Below are positions 45,750 through 55,423 of a stretch of 64,000 nucleotides of DNA, one piece after another (within the stretch, counting starts at the first letter, position 1; each line of letters opens with the position of its first letter). Source of the stretch: Bdellovibrionales bacterium (GTDB lineage: Bacteria > Bdellovibrionota > Bdellovibrionia > Bdellovibrionales > Bdellovibrionaceae); contig SXSU01000050.1 of NCBI GenBank assembly GCA_005793345.1, positions 1 through 64,000 of the forward strand, given 5' to 3'. The notes beneath the pieces were generated by a model. It saw nothing but the letters and a program-made list of their open reading frames with translations, was not told the DNA's origin and ran no database searches. A program made the translations under genes and the position numbers.

Positions 45750-46601
45750 ATGAAAAAACTAATGACCACTTACTTAGTAGGTACATTACTAACTTCAATG
45801 GCTTTTGCGCAAAGTTCAACAACATCTACAAGCACGACAGTGGCACCTGCTGCTCCAAGTAAATTTTCAGGGGCTGTTCAGCAAGTAATAGGACAAGATA
45901 TTCGAAAAGACGAAAACAATGTTGTAACTAATTCTCAAACTGCAATATCACTTGGTTATAAACCAGCAGATATTAAATATTCTTTATCTACAGTGGGCGA
46001 ATATGGTGTTGCAGGTAAACTAAAAAAATTAAATGCTGATGAAAGTAAAATAAATTTTAGTGATTTATCTGTTTCTGCTGGAAAAAACTTAGGTAAGGTT
46101 ATTGGCTCAGAAGATGCTGCAGGTAAAGTTTCATTAATTTTACCAACAACTGCTAAATCAAGAACAGCAAAACAAATTTTAGGTCTTCAAGGTCGACTTG
46201 ATCTTTCTCACAAAGCTACAAATAATTTGTCTTTGGTTGCAATGATTAAACCAACTCTAGGTGCTAAATATGCAAACAGAGCTGGATCTTTTTCTAATGT
46301 TATTAGTGCTGGATATAGTTATTCAATTACTGAAGCCGTTTCAACAGGACTAACTTTAGAACATGTCGTAAAATATAGCTTTGGAAAACTTGCAAGTAAA
46401 ACAAGTGAAAATATTGGTCCTGAAGTTACAATTGGTTATGCTCCAAATGCTAATTTAGATTTAACTTTGGCTGTTACTCAAACAAGAAATGCATTTAACC
46501 CATCAAAAGCAGATGATAATGGTAAAGTAGCTCGTAGCAAATACGCTGTTATGGCTCCTGAGGAAACATCAGCATCGTTGACTGGTACTGTATTATTTTA
46601 A
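45750..46601 (+). CDS. Exported beta-barrel-like protein
   Basis: A 283-residue protein with a classic signal peptide (MKKLMTTYLVGTLLTSMAFAQ). A Thr/Ser-rich stretch follows, then strands with alternating hydrophobic residues (QTAISLGYKPADIKYSLST, NVISAGYSYSITEAVSTGLTLEHVVKYSF) and a Phe C-terminus, TGTVLF. These fit an outer-membrane barrel of about 12 strands. A strong AAGGGGG ribosome site and a strong terminator suggest high expression. Confidence 0.65.
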   Translation: MKKLMTTYLVGTLLTSMAFAQSSTTSTSTTVAPAAPSKFSGAVQQVIGQDIRKDENNVVTNSQTAISLGYKPADIKYSLSTVGEYGVAGKLKKLNADESKINFSDLSVSAGKNLGKVIGSEDAAGKVSLILPTTAKSRTAKQILGLQGRLDLSHKATNNLSLVAMIKPTLGAKYANRAGSFSNVISAGYSYSITEAVSTGLTLEHVVKYSFGKLASKTSENIGPEVTIGYAPNANLDLTLAVTQTRNAFNPSKADDNGKVARSKYAVMAPEETSASLTGTVLF

Positions 46602-46654
46602 TAGTTTAACTAAAAAGTTTTATTTAATGTTTTATAAAACTAAAGTTTAATTTC

Positions 46655-46692
46655 AAAAAAAGCGAGTGGTGGATAGCCTCTCGCTTTTTTAT
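46655..46692 (+). terminator. Rho-independent terminator
   Basis: aaaaaaagcgag at 46655-46666 pairs with ctcgctttttt from 46680, with loop tggtggatagcct and a run of T. It lies 53 bp after the barrel gene and directly before ctaA. Confidence 0.85.
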
Positions 46693-46715
46693 TTTCAAAA
46701 GGTTAACAAATAAAA

Positions 46716-47825
46716 ATGACATCGAATCAAGAAAATAAATTAAATCATCATGTTTTAAAATGGATATACACTTTAACAATTATGATTCTAATGATGGTTG
46801 TAATTGGTGGAATAACACGTTTAACAGGCTCTGGATTATCAATTGTTGAATGGAAGCCACTGATGGGAGCAATTCCACCCCTTAACCATGAACAATGGTT
46901 AGAGGTGTTTTTAAAGTATCAACAATCTCCACAATATCAACTTGTGAATAAAGGAATGAGTCTACCAGAATTTCAATGGATTTTCTTTTGGGAATACACA
47001 CATAGACTAATTGGCAGGACCCTTGGCTTAATTTTTCTTATTCCACTTATTTATTTTTATTCTAAAAAAATTCTTTCCAAAAAATGGGTTTTAAAATTAT
47101 CAATCGGGTTTGGTTTGGGAGGATTGCAGGGAGTTATGGGTTGGGTTATGGTGGCAAGTGGATTAGTAAGTGAGCCACAGGTCAGCCATTACCGATTAGC
47201 AGCCCATCTTTTATTAGCACTTGGAATTTTAATTTATTTTTTAAAATTATCTTTTAATTGGAAAAGTGAGCAATTATCAAATTCAAAAGTTGCTTTAGCA
47301 AATAACAACCAAAATGATTTAGATTTAGATTTAGATTTAAATTCAAATTTAAATCTATTATCAGTGCCTTTTAATATACTTTTAGGTTTAATCATTTTTC
47401 AAATTTTTTATGGAGCTTTGGTTGCAGGGTTAAGGGCAGGTTTCATGATGCCTACTTTTCCTTTAATGGGAGGACAGTTTTTTCCAAATGGCGGAATGCT
47501 CTTTACTCCAATTTGGAAAAACTTTTTTGAAAACCCACTAACTGTACAATGGATTCATCGCATAATAGCATGGTTAATATTTTTTAGTATTTGGATAATT
47601 TTTATTAAATTTAATAAAATACTCTCTCGACAATTAAAAAATAATTTTTTAATTTTATTTGGTCTAGTGAACTTTCAGTTTTTTTTAGGTATTCTAACTT
47701 TAATAAGTGGTGTTTATATTCCGTTTGCAGTGTTACACCAGCTAACGGCTTTTATTGTTGCAATGGCTGCATTTCAAACAAAATGGAGTTTACAAAAAGA
47801 AGTAAAACAAACCATCATTAATTAA
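46716..47825 (+). CDS. ctaA: Heme A synthase (COX15/CtaA)
   Basis: A 369-residue membrane enzyme with about eight helices, converting heme O to heme A for aa3-type cytochrome oxidases. The four heme-ligand histidines sit in EYTHRLIGR, SHYRLAAHLL, WIHRIIAW and LHQLTAF. GGITRLTGSGLSIVEWKPLMGAIPP and GALVAGLRAGFMMPTFPLMGG are type-2 (mitochondrial/alphaproteobacterial) hallmarks. A DLDLDL stretch near residue 200, encoded by a gattta hexanucleotide repeat, sits in the central loop. It implies aerobic respiration. Confidence 0.94.
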   Translation: MTSNQENKLNHHVLKWIYTLTIMILMMVVIGGITRLTGSGLSIVEWKPLMGAIPPLNHEQWLEVFLKYQQSPQYQLVNKGMSLPEFQWIFFWEYTHRLIGRTLGLIFLIPLIYFYSKKILSKKWVLKLSIGFGLGGLQGVMGWVMVASGLVSEPQVSHYRLAAHLLLALGILIYFLKLSFNWKSEQLSNSKVALANNNQNDLDLDLDLNSNLNLLSVPFNILLGLIIFQIFYGALVAGLRAGFMMPTFPLMGGQFFPNGGMLFTPIWKNFFENPLTVQWIHRIIAWLIFFSIWIIFIKFNKILSRQLKNNFLILFGLVNFQFFLGILTLISGVYIPFAVLHQLTAFIVAMAAFQTKWSLQKEVKQTIIN

Positions 47826-48922
47826 AATTTTAAACCAAATGATAGTAGAAAACTTTGTGAATTGTATTTCTGCCATTGATTTGTAAATGCAGGCATCATA
47901 TTTGTAGTACTGTTAATATATGATGCTGTCACAGCTGAATTTGCACTGACTCTGATTCGACCATATAATTCACCTGAATCAACTTCTTCAGAACTATATT
48001 TTATTAATTGAGTTGAGAAATCGGCAACAGACTGTTTTTCATCCCTTTCAGTACGATTATAGGCAACACCTATTTTAGTGTAAGTTATCATCGATGTTTC
48101 AACAAAAGCTTTAAATGCAGTTTCGTAACCACCTTTAAATGTAAAATCAGAAGTTGGTAAGGAGCCAGTTCCACTATAAATTGCTGTAGAAGTTGTTGTA
48201 CCTACACTTTGATTACTTGTGGGAATAATACTTTTTTCTACTTCTTCATCTCCACGCCATAAATCTCTTGCAATAGAACCTCCAAATTGAAAAGTTCCAA
48301 AAGCAACTTCCGCTGCGCCTTGTGCTGTTAAATGAGAAGCTCCCTGTGACATATTGCCATCATCCGTAAATGAACCTTCTTTTTTAATTTCAGTTTTAAT
48401 AACTGAAATTAAATTTCCGTGAAATCTAAAATTATCACCTGCAAAGTGAGAATTTAAATATAATTTAGGAGAAAGCATTCCTTTTCTGCGCACAGTATAA
48501 CTCTGCCCTGAATAAGCAGAGGATAAATAGTTATAATATCCATAATAGGGACTATAGATTCCACCAGTGGTTAATCCTGGTTGAACCGTTTGACCACTTG
48601 ATGTCGGACGATACTCATTATTTTCGTTTTCAAGACCATAACCGATTTCTGTTCCTACTGATAAAAAATCATTAATACCCATTTCAGCTTTTATAGCATA
48701 ACTTTGAGACTGAACCTTTGTATCATAAATCCCGCTATGGGATTCAGAATAGTCATATTTAAATAGAGGTGAAACTTCAAAAATTTCTGAAGCTGTATAA
48801 TATAATCCTGCAGAACGAAGAGGTTCTGCTCCCACATGAATTGAAGTAATGAAAATAGAAGTCGCAGTAGTTGCAGTTAAAACTGTTAGTAACTTTGATA
48901 CTTTATTTTTGTAGATCTTCAT
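47822..48922 (-). CDS. Outer-membrane beta-barrel-like protein
   Basis: A 366-residue protein with a signal peptide ending near HVGAE (about 33). Strand-rich segments such as SYAIKAEMGINDFLSVGTEIGYGL and KLYLNSHFAGDNFRFHGNLISV alternate with long loops rich in Ser, Gly and Tyr (GGIYSPYYGYYNYLSSAYSG). The last strand ends SFLLSFGLKF, with a C-terminal Phe as in barrels. GAGGTGAT is a strong ribosome site. The 298 bp upstream have no gene. It overlaps ctaA tail to tail by 4 bp. Confidence 0.7.
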   Translation of the reverse strand: MKIYKNKVSKLLTVLTATTATSIFITSIHVGAEPLRSAGLYYTASEIFEVSPLFKYDYSESHSGIYDTKVQSQSYAIKAEMGINDFLSVGTEIGYGLENENNEYRPTSSGQTVQPGLTTGGIYSPYYGYYNYLSSAYSGQSYTVRRKGMLSPKLYLNSHFAGDNFRFHGNLISVIKTEIKKEGSFTDDGNMSQGASHLTAQGAAEVAFGTFQFGGSIARDLWRGDEEVEKSIIPTSNQSVGTTTSTAIYSGTGSLPTSDFTFKGGYETAFKAFVETSMITYTKIGVAYNRTERDEKQSVADFSTQLIKYSSEEVDSGELYGRIRVSANSAVTASYINSTTNMMPAFTNQWQKYNSQSFLLSFGLKF

Positions 48923-49220
48923 AAATCACCTCGCAATACAAATTAAGATTCATTTGTATCTAGTGCAAAAACCGTGACCAACTTAATATTAATAATGATA
49001 TTAATCAGATCACTATTTTTTATAAGTTAAGTTTAATAATAAATCTGATGAGTAAATTTACAAAGTGACGAAATAAAGAGTCCTCACAAGAATCTGAATT
49101 GGTGACAAAGTTCGTCTTTAATTTACATAAAGATGACATCTATTAATTATCACATATAATTGATATATTTAAATTATATTTTGGATAGTTGTTAATATTT
49201 AGTTCTAACGGGAATTTAAA

Positions 49221-50207
49221 ATGATTAGAAATATATTTTTATTCTTTTTATTTTTTAATTTAAATTCATTTGCAAATGAAAATTTATGTGAAAAATTATT
49301 TTCAAACAATACAAATATTTTAACACAACAAATAATGAGTCATTTACAATCAACCATGGATACCCTTTATTCAACAAGTGGCTTTAAAAATAATGATGAA
49401 ATTATAAAAGCTGCATTAAATAGTTCTGGCCCAATGGCGCCATTTTATAGACAGGCCTATGAAATTTTAAGGGATGAAGAATTTATGATTGGAATTAGAG
49501 TCCCCTATCGTCATAGATTAAAAATTGCAGAAAATGGATTTCTTACTAGTTACGAAACAAATGACAGTCAGGGATCACTTATTCAAAGATCGATTATTGA
49601 AGCTTCATACGCGAATATGACAATAGAAGAATGGGACTCAATTCCATCTAATGTAAAAGTAAAATATGCGGCACTTTATCCATTAAAATATCAAAATTTA
49701 TCTGCTCCTAGCTCAATGGACTCGTATGGAACAGATATTTACTTTTTTAAATTAAGTAGTATAAAAAATCGAATATCAATAACTGCTGGAGATTCATACA
49801 ATCGAATGAAACGAAATTTATCGCCACTCACAACTGTATCAATATCACCCACGTCATGGGATCAATTATTTATTCCATGGAAAGATAGGTTTTTACTTAT
49901 TCCGTGTTTAGCTGAAGGTTTAAGTAAAGGTAAATTGGGTTTTGGAGATATTGAGAAGCCTAATAAATACATGAAACTTTCTGAATATGGGCAACAGCAA
50001 AATATATTTGGATCAAGTCTATTATCACCTTACAAGATGAGTTGGGAACCTAATATGGATTATTTTGAAATTCAGATCTGGGATATTTTAACTGTTCAAA
50101 ATGATGGTCAAGAAATGCAATATAAAAATCACCCCCCTAAAGGAAAATTGGGTAAAATTCTCAGAAATTCACAGATACATGTGGAAAAACAAAAATTCCA
50201 AAAATAA
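49221..50207 (+). CDS. Secreted protein, possibly ADP-ribosyltransferase-like
   Basis: A 328-residue protein with a signal peptide (MIRNIFLFFLFFNLNSFAN). Residues about 90-100 have GIRVPYRHRLK, 148-175 read KYAALYPLKYQ...SYGTDIYFF, 182-192 KNRISITAGDS, and 281-286 YFEIQI. The order (Arg region, YG, R...GDS, then ExQ) resembles DUF3626-type proteins and the R-S-E arrangement of ADP-ribosyltransferases. This is motif reading, not an alignment. If right, E283 would be catalytic and the protein could be a secreted effector. Otherwise it is an unknown exported protein. Confidence 0.55.
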   Translation: MIRNIFLFFLFFNLNSFANENLCEKLFSNNTNILTQQIMSHLQSTMDTLYSTSGFKNNDEIIKAALNSSGPMAPFYRQAYEILRDEEFMIGIRVPYRHRLKIAENGFLTSYETNDSQGSLIQRSIIEASYANMTIEEWDSIPSNVKVKYAALYPLKYQNLSAPSSMDSYGTDIYFFKLSSIKNRISITAGDSYNRMKRNLSPLTTVSISPTSWDQLFIPWKDRFLLIPCLAEGLSKGKLGFGDIEKPNKYMKLSEYGQQQNIFGSSLLSPYKMSWEPNMDYFEIQIWDILTVQNDGQEMQYKNHPPKGKLGKILRNSQIHVEKQKFQK

Positions 50208-50336
50208 ATTATTTGAGATTCAATTTCCAGGTAAAAAAAATAATTTTGATTTGTGAAAAGAATTTTCTTCCTCATTGTAAATCTAGTTTATAATAACTGA
50301 TTGTCTCTCTGGTTTGAGTAAAAAAGGAATATTAAA

Positions 50337-50966
50337 TTAATTAAACTTCCATGAATGATTAATTAAGATCCTATTCTCAGTTTCATTTTGAGATTTTTGA
50401 ATAAGTAATCCATTTAATTGATCCCCCCTTTGAATAGAGCCAACTCCTGCTGGTGTTCCTGTTAAAATTAGATCATTTGGTTCGACAGGAAAATGAGTAA
50501 GAATATATTTTTTAAGAGTTGTAATATCAAAAATTAAATGACTAATGTCGCCCTTTTGTTTTAATTGATTATGAATATAAAGTTCAATTCTTAATTCAGA
50601 AAAATTATTTATTTTTAAACTCTGTAAATCAAGTAGAGGTGAAATTGGACAAGAGTTTTTAAATGATTTCGCTAAAGTCCAAGGTGTGCCATTTTGCTTT
50701 GCTTGAGTTTGAAAATGGCGTTCTGTTAAATCAAGGGCTATACCAATGTGGCTTATTTCCAAATTATTATCTAATTTTAGAATCAACTCAAGTTCATGAT
50801 GTACGTCAATAATCCAGTCTGGTAGTTTTATATTTTTATCACTTGTAACGGTGCCTCCTCCCTTTAAAAAAATCATAGGCACTGTTGGAAGTTCTGCCTT
50901 CATTTCTTCGGCATGGGCCTTATAGTTGCGTCCCACTGCCCATACATGTTTAGTTTCGTTTATCAT
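50337..50966 (-). CDS. Fumarylacetoacetate hydrolase (FAH) family enzyme
   Basis: A 209-residue enzyme of the FAH/YcgM type. VGRNYKAHAEEM is the conserved opening, FLKGGGTVTS and DVHHELELILKL bring the metal ligands, and LTGTPAGVGSIQRGDQL ends the domain. YcgM-like enzymes hydrolyse acylpyruvates or decarboxylate oxaloacetate. In the usual motif the text is IHxExEL; here it is VHHELEL. CGAGGATA is the ribosome site. It stands alone. Confidence 0.85.
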   Translation of the reverse strand: MINETKHVWAVGRNYKAHAEEMKAELPTVPMIFLKGGGTVTSDKNIKLPDWIIDVHHELELILKLDNNLEISHIGIALDLTERHFQTQAKQNGTPWTLAKSFKNSCPISPLLDLQSLKINNFSELRIELYIHNQLKQKGDISHLIFDITTLKKYILTHFPVEPNDLILTGTPAGVGSIQRGDQLNGLLIQKSQNETENRILINHSWKFN

Positions 50967-51167
50967 AAAAATATCCTCGCAAGGTCATAAATATGGATTC
51001 ATAATTTTTTTTAAACTCTAACTTAGGACTTTAGTTTGTCAAATTTATAATTAATATACTTTGCAAACGAGTAGTATTTTTGTTGATAATAAAAATTGTA
51101 AAATGTGTAAATTTAGCGTGTATTGGTTAATTAAATAATACAATTAATAAAATAAATTGAGAGAAGT

Positions 51168-51983
51168 ATGACTGAAATTCAAAAAAGTATAAATGAAGCT
51201 AAAAGTAAAAAAACAGGTGTTGCCGGATTATTAGAAAACGCTTTAAGATCATTTAAAAACACCCTTCATATTATTATTGTAATTCCATTATATATATTTG
51301 TGTCTGCAATTTTAGGAATAGCCTTAATCCCAGGATTACAACTTCTTAAATTTTTATATCACTGGACCCAAGTTATGGATAATTTAACCCAACTTTTTTT
51401 ATTAGGAACTGGAATCGTACTTTTCTTTTTTATATCAGGTTTTTCTGCGATGTTTATTGTACCGCTAGTAAACTTTTTATTTGTAGGCAGACTAAAGGAG
51501 TGGCGCGGTCCTTATTATTCACTCGAAGCTATTAAATGGTATGCTCATAATGGTTTACTATACTTATTAAGATATTCGTTTTTAGAATATGTTACCCCAT
51601 CACCATTTTTAAATTGGTTTTATAAAGCAATGGGGATGAGGTTAGGTGAGGGTGCTGTTATTAATTCAACTCATATCTCTGATCCATCATTAATAACTTT
51701 AGGTGAACGTGTTACAATTGGAGGCTCAGCAACTATTGTTGCTCATTATGGTCAGTCTGGATATCTAGTACTGGCACCTGTAATAATTGGTGAGGGCGTA
51801 ACAATAGGGTTAAAATGTACAATTATGGGCGGAGTAAAAATAGGGAAAAACTCTAAAATCTTGCCAAATTCAGTTTTATTGCCAAAAACTGAAGTTCCTG
51901 AAAATGAAACTTGGGGAGGAGTCCCTGCAAAAAAAATAGACCTCCGCTCTTTGACTGAAAAACCACTTAGTAGTGTAAAATAA
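51168..51983 (+). CDS. Membrane-anchored hexapeptide-repeat acyltransferase
   Basis: A 271-residue protein. Two to three hydrophobic segments (about 33-60, 75-105) anchor it, and residues about 155-255 form a left-handed beta-helix of hexapeptide repeats (LITLGERVTIGGSATIVAHYG, PVIIGEGVTIGLKCTIMGGVKIGKNSKILPNSVLLPKTEVPENE) that ends WGGVPAKKI, as in acetyl- or acyltransferases. It probably modifies a cell-envelope polysaccharide or lipid. GAGAGAAG precedes the ATG. Confidence 0.8.
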   Translation: MTEIQKSINEAKSKKTGVAGLLENALRSFKNTLHIIIVIPLYIFVSAILGIALIPGLQLLKFLYHWTQVMDNLTQLFLLGTGIVLFFFISGFSAMFIVPLVNFLFVGRLKEWRGPYYSLEAIKWYAHNGLLYLLRYSFLEYVTPSPFLNWFYKAMGMRLGEGAVINSTHISDPSLITLGERVTIGGSATIVAHYGQSGYLVLAPVIIGEGVTIGLKCTIMGGVKIGKNSKILPNSVLLPKTEVPENETWGGVPAKKIDLRSLTEKPLSSVK

Positions 51984-52064
51984 TTTAACACCAAGACAAT
52001 AAAAGTCGTAAATCTATCAATTGTAAAATATAATAAATCTAAATGAAAAAAAAGAATTAATAAG

Positions 52065-52208
52065 TTATTATGAAAATACAAACTTTAGTTTGTGCTTTCA
52101 TAATACGGGGTGATTCAAAAATCACCCCCAACAAACAGGAAAATAACTGCTTATGATTATGTCTGATACAATTGCGCAGCAATCAGACTTAATCATGAGC
52201 AGTTATTA
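52065..52208 (+). repeat. Three-hairpin element, complete copy
   Basis: H1 (about 52065-52105) is tatgaaaatac...gctttcata, H2 at 52107-52128 is ggggtgattcaaaaatcacccc, the linker is caacaaacaggaaa, and H3 (52142-52208) has arms ctgcttatgattatgtctga and cagacttaatcatgagcag around attgcgcagcaat. It is one of the two best-preserved copies. It occupies most of the 277-bp gap between two genes of the same strand. Confidence 0.93.
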
Positions 52209-52260
52209 TTAACTCTATGCATGATTATTCAAAGTTTGAAATTAGGTTTAGGATTAGAAA

Positions 52261-54024
52261 ATGAGTAATTTCATTTTTTTTTCTTTTATATTTTTTTTTA
52301 TATTTATTGCGCCTTTTAAAATACGCGCTGATCAAATTTCAAATTACAAAAAATCTTGTATTGGTTTATTTAATTCAACAAAAAATTCTAGTTATGACAC
52401 AAAAAGGATTGATGATTTTATTTTGAGTTTAAGTCAGGATACTTTTCGATTAAATTTTGAAAACAAATTTTCTGAATTTAAATCAATAGGCGATTATTTA
52501 ATTGAATCTGATCAGTTACATAAAATTCCAGAATTAATAGAGGCTTTTTTGTCCTATGCAAAAAAATATACGACTCAACCAAAAGATAATGAAGAATTGA
52601 TGTTAAAGGATTACTTTCGAGTCTCTGAAGAATTGTTTCAAGAATCAAACTTTAACATTTTCGAAATAGAAAGTTACAGTAATCAAAATGTTAAAGTTTT
52701 AATTTCTAAAACAAATGTTAAATTTGGAAAAAAGGATACTAATCTTTTGAATATTTTTGTCCTTTCACCTGGTGAATCATCTTATGAAAGTAATTATTTT
52801 GTAGAAGCAATTTCAAGATTGAATAAAATTAATCAAAACATTTTAGATTCAAATGGAATTACTGATAGTAGTTCGAATAAAATATCAAATTTAGATAAAT
52901 ATTTAATTGGCTATAGACATGTTGGTGATTATGAGCTTACAAGATATTTTAATGCAGACAAAAGTGTTAATATATATCAACAGCATGGTGGAACAAAAAG
53001 GTTATACTCACAAATTGCTTATAGAGTTTTTTACAATATATATAATAAAAATGAAAACTCTAGCTTTAAAGATAATAGTATTATTAGTGAATTCGAAAAT
53101 ATATACAGAGAAGAAGAAAATACAAATCTATTAACCTACGGGACATTAGTTATAAATGATAAATCAGAATTTAATAATTTAAATAATGTATTCGATAAGT
53201 TTAAATTATTATTTTCTAGTTTAGAATCTCGTCAAAATTTAAACAAAACTCAAGATAATACATCGAATTTTAAAAATATTGTAACAAGTATACAATCTGA
53301 ATTTGGAGATTTATTCAATGAACCCAACCAATATAAAACTCTTGATTTAGCGGAAAGAATTGGTTTTAAAATTAGGGATATTAGATTTACGATAAGAGGA
53401 TTAATTCAAAGATTGAATTCATCAAGGCGAGAATTAAAATTAAGTAGTCTTTTAAATAGCTTATTTAATAAAAATGAAAATACAAATCTTTATGATGAGA
53501 GGATATTTAAGAATTTTGAGAGAAAATTAAATGATTATGTGATACAAAAAAGTAATGGTCAGTTTCAAAGCTATAATTCGATTCAGAATGAAAGCTTAAT
53601 GAAAAAATATTTAAATTTATTTACTTTGGAAATGCTAGCTCAAGGATCAGGGATAGAAGATGGTTTATTATCTCAATACATGAAAAAATCTGAAACCCTT
53701 ACTGAAGTTGATTTTCAAAGTCATCTCAATCAATTTGTGATTGGGTTAGGTTATAATTATAATATACAAGTTTTCACAAAACTCGATAAAGGTTTATTAT
53801 TCAAAATAGACGAAGATACTGGTAATCTGATTGTTATTGGCTATTCTAATTTTTTAAAAACACCCATAGAAACAATTGAATTTGTTCAAATGATAAATGG
53901 TGTGCCGTCTTCGAAAACATTACCTAAAGCTAAGCAAATAAAAATTATTTCTCCACTTTATATAAATGAACACAATGTGCCAGAAACACCTTTAATTTTT
54001 ATTGCTGAATATGAAAAAACCTAA
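52261..54024 (+). CDS. Large secreted protein of unknown function
   Basis: A 587-residue exported protein with signal peptide ending near IRADQ (about 24). The mature part is mostly helical and polar, with many Asn, Lys and Ser, as expected in this AT-rich genome. A central part (LNIFVLSPGESSYESNYFVEAISRLN, and YLIGYRHVGDYELTRYFNADKSVNIYQQHGGTKRLYSQIAYRVF) looks globular. The only mature cysteine I noticed is in KKSC. No family is recognised. AGGATTAG lies upstream. Confidence 0.65.
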   Translation: MSNFIFFSFIFFFIFIAPFKIRADQISNYKKSCIGLFNSTKNSSYDTKRIDDFILSLSQDTFRLNFENKFSEFKSIGDYLIESDQLHKIPELIEAFLSYAKKYTTQPKDNEELMLKDYFRVSEELFQESNFNIFEIESYSNQNVKVLISKTNVKFGKKDTNLLNIFVLSPGESSYESNYFVEAISRLNKINQNILDSNGITDSSSNKISNLDKYLIGYRHVGDYELTRYFNADKSVNIYQQHGGTKRLYSQIAYRVFYNIYNKNENSSFKDNSIISEFENIYREEENTNLLTYGTLVINDKSEFNNLNNVFDKFKLLFSSLESRQNLNKTQDNTSNFKNIVTSIQSEFGDLFNEPNQYKTLDLAERIGFKIRDIRFTIRGLIQRLNSSRRELKLSSLLNSLFNKNENTNLYDERIFKNFERKLNDYVIQKSNGQFQSYNSIQNESLMKKYLNLFTLEMLAQGSGIEDGLLSQYMKKSETLTEVDFQSHLNQFVIGLGYNYNIQVFTKLDKGLLFKIDEDTGNLIVIGYSNFLKTPIETIEFVQMINGVPSSKTLPKAKQIKIISPLYINEHNVPETPLIFIAEYEKT

Positions 54025-54034
54025 TTCTTGTGAA

Positions 54035-54562
54035 CTATAAGATTAATTTTTTAAGTTCTTCTTTGGAATATATATAATCTGCATAAATCATAGTGTTGTT
54101 GATATTACGGTGCCCAAGGGCGACTTGGACTAAGCGAAGATCTTTTGTTTTTTTATACAGTTCGATTGCAAAGGTGTGCCTGAGGCTATGGAATTTCTTT
54201 TGGCAGGGGCGATAAATATCCCAAATCTGAACAAGTCTAGGGTAGGAAATATCAAAAATTAACTCAGATGATCTGGGAATTTCTTTAATCCATTTTTCTA
54301 ATCTATTAAAAAGGTCTCGCGATATTGGTATTTCTCTATCATTACTGCCTTTAATTCCGTTGATAAAAATAGATTGATCATAAGTGCTGATATCAGACTT
54401 CCTAATATTTAATAATTCTTGAGCCCTTGCCCCAGTCTTTAGCGCAAGCATAATTGCAAGACCATTTCTTAAGTCATTTTCCCAATGTCGAGATATAACA
54501 TAAGTTAAGGATTCAATTTCTGGTTGAAGAAGATACTTATTTTTATTCAAACTATAACGCAT
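54035..54562 (-). CDS. Minimal tyrosine recombinase
   Basis: A 175-residue catalytic-domain-only integrase. The catalytic set is complete: R46 (TGARAQELL), K71, H125 and R128 (HSLRH), H151 (LGHRN) and nucleophile Y160. It lacks the N-terminal SAM-like DNA-binding domain of usual integrases, so it resembles FimB/FimE-size recombinases. The ATG at 54562 has GAGGT upstream; an earlier ATG at 54613 has none. No inverted repeats of an invertible promoter were found nearby. It is next to, and divergent from, an HTH protein gene across a 320-bp AT-rich region. Confidence 0.87.
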   Translation of the reverse strand: MRYSLNKNKYLLQPEIESLTYVISRHWENDLRNGLAIMLALKTGARAQELLNIRKSDISTYDQSIFINGIKGSNDREIPISRDLFNRLEKWIKEIPRSSELIFDISYPRLVQIWDIYRPCQKKFHSLRHTFAIELYKKTKDLRLVQVALGHRNINNTMIYADYIYSKEELKKLIL

Positions 54563-54886
54563 AGCATATACCTCGCGAGTGTGAATTCTTAAATTAAAAA
54601 AGTCTAAAAACACAATAACGCATAATGATATTTGAAAATTTTCAATATTAATTAAATTATGAATTTAATTTTAACATATAGATTCAGCTACTTAGTACTA
54701 TATATTATAGTTATAAGTTATAGTCAATTTTAAAATTAGGTTATGTGGATGTATATATGAATTAATTATTATTATCAAATTTGCAGATTTAAAATCATCA
54801 AACAACTTAAAGTGTATTATGCATCTTAATATATTGTATTTTACACTTATTTATTGTATTTCAATATATAACTAAGGTCGGTAAAA

Positions 54887-55414
54887 ATGAATGAAATTGA
54901 TAATAACTCAAAAGATTTTCTAAAATCTGAGATTTCTAATATTCGCTCAAAAAGCATCAATAGAATCCAGTTTGAAGCTGAGGTAGATCTTATAAAACGA
55001 CAAATTGGTGATTTAGAATCCATTAGATTAAAGCTTGGCCTTTCGGCACGCAAAATGACACAATTACTTTTAGTTGACCCATCAGCTTGGACTCGCTGGA
55101 CTCAAAAAACTACACAACCTCCACCTCATATATACCGAGCACTCCAATGGTATTTAGCACTTCAAGAGAAAAACCCTGGATTTACACCTCAATTTTTTTT
55201 AAACACCCAAGTCTTTTCTAAGGGGGAGCAACATAAAGATTTAATTGCAAAAACTCAGCAGCTTCATGAGCAACTTTCAGATAAAATTACACAAGAAAAT
55301 GATCGACTAAGGACCTTAGAAAAAAGGCTAGAAATATATAAAAAACAGAGTTGGATACTCTTTATTGGTCTAATTTTAATGACCATTATATTCATTTTTA
55401 AAACTATGAATTAA
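54887..55414 (+). CDS. Membrane-anchored HTH protein with coiled-coil
   Basis: A 175-residue protein. Residues about 40-90 look like an XRE-type helix-turn-helix (LESIRLKLGLSARKMTQLLLVDPSAWTRWTQKTTQPPPHIYRAL). Residues about 118-150 form a coiled-coil (QQLHEQLSDKITQENDRLRTLEKRLEIY), and 153-170 are a single C-terminal helix (WILFIGLILMTIIFIF). The DNA-binding part would face the cytoplasm. It lies 9 bp upstream of mscS and is probably cotranscribed. A role in regulating the nearby recombinase or MscS is unproven. Confidence 0.7.
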   Translation: MNEIDNNSKDFLKSEISNIRSKSINRIQFEAEVDLIKRQIGDLESIRLKLGLSARKMTQLLLVDPSAWTRWTQKTTQPPPHIYRALQWYLALQEKNPGFTPQFFLNTQVFSKGEQHKDLIAKTQQLHEQLSDKITQENDRLRTLEKRLEIYKKQSWILFIGLILMTIIFIFKTMN

Positions 55415-55423
55415 ACTTTATAT

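Noticed and set aside
54614-54886. attachment site or invertible segment beside the recombinase
   Set aside because: No inverted or direct repeat of useful length was found in this AT-rich gap.
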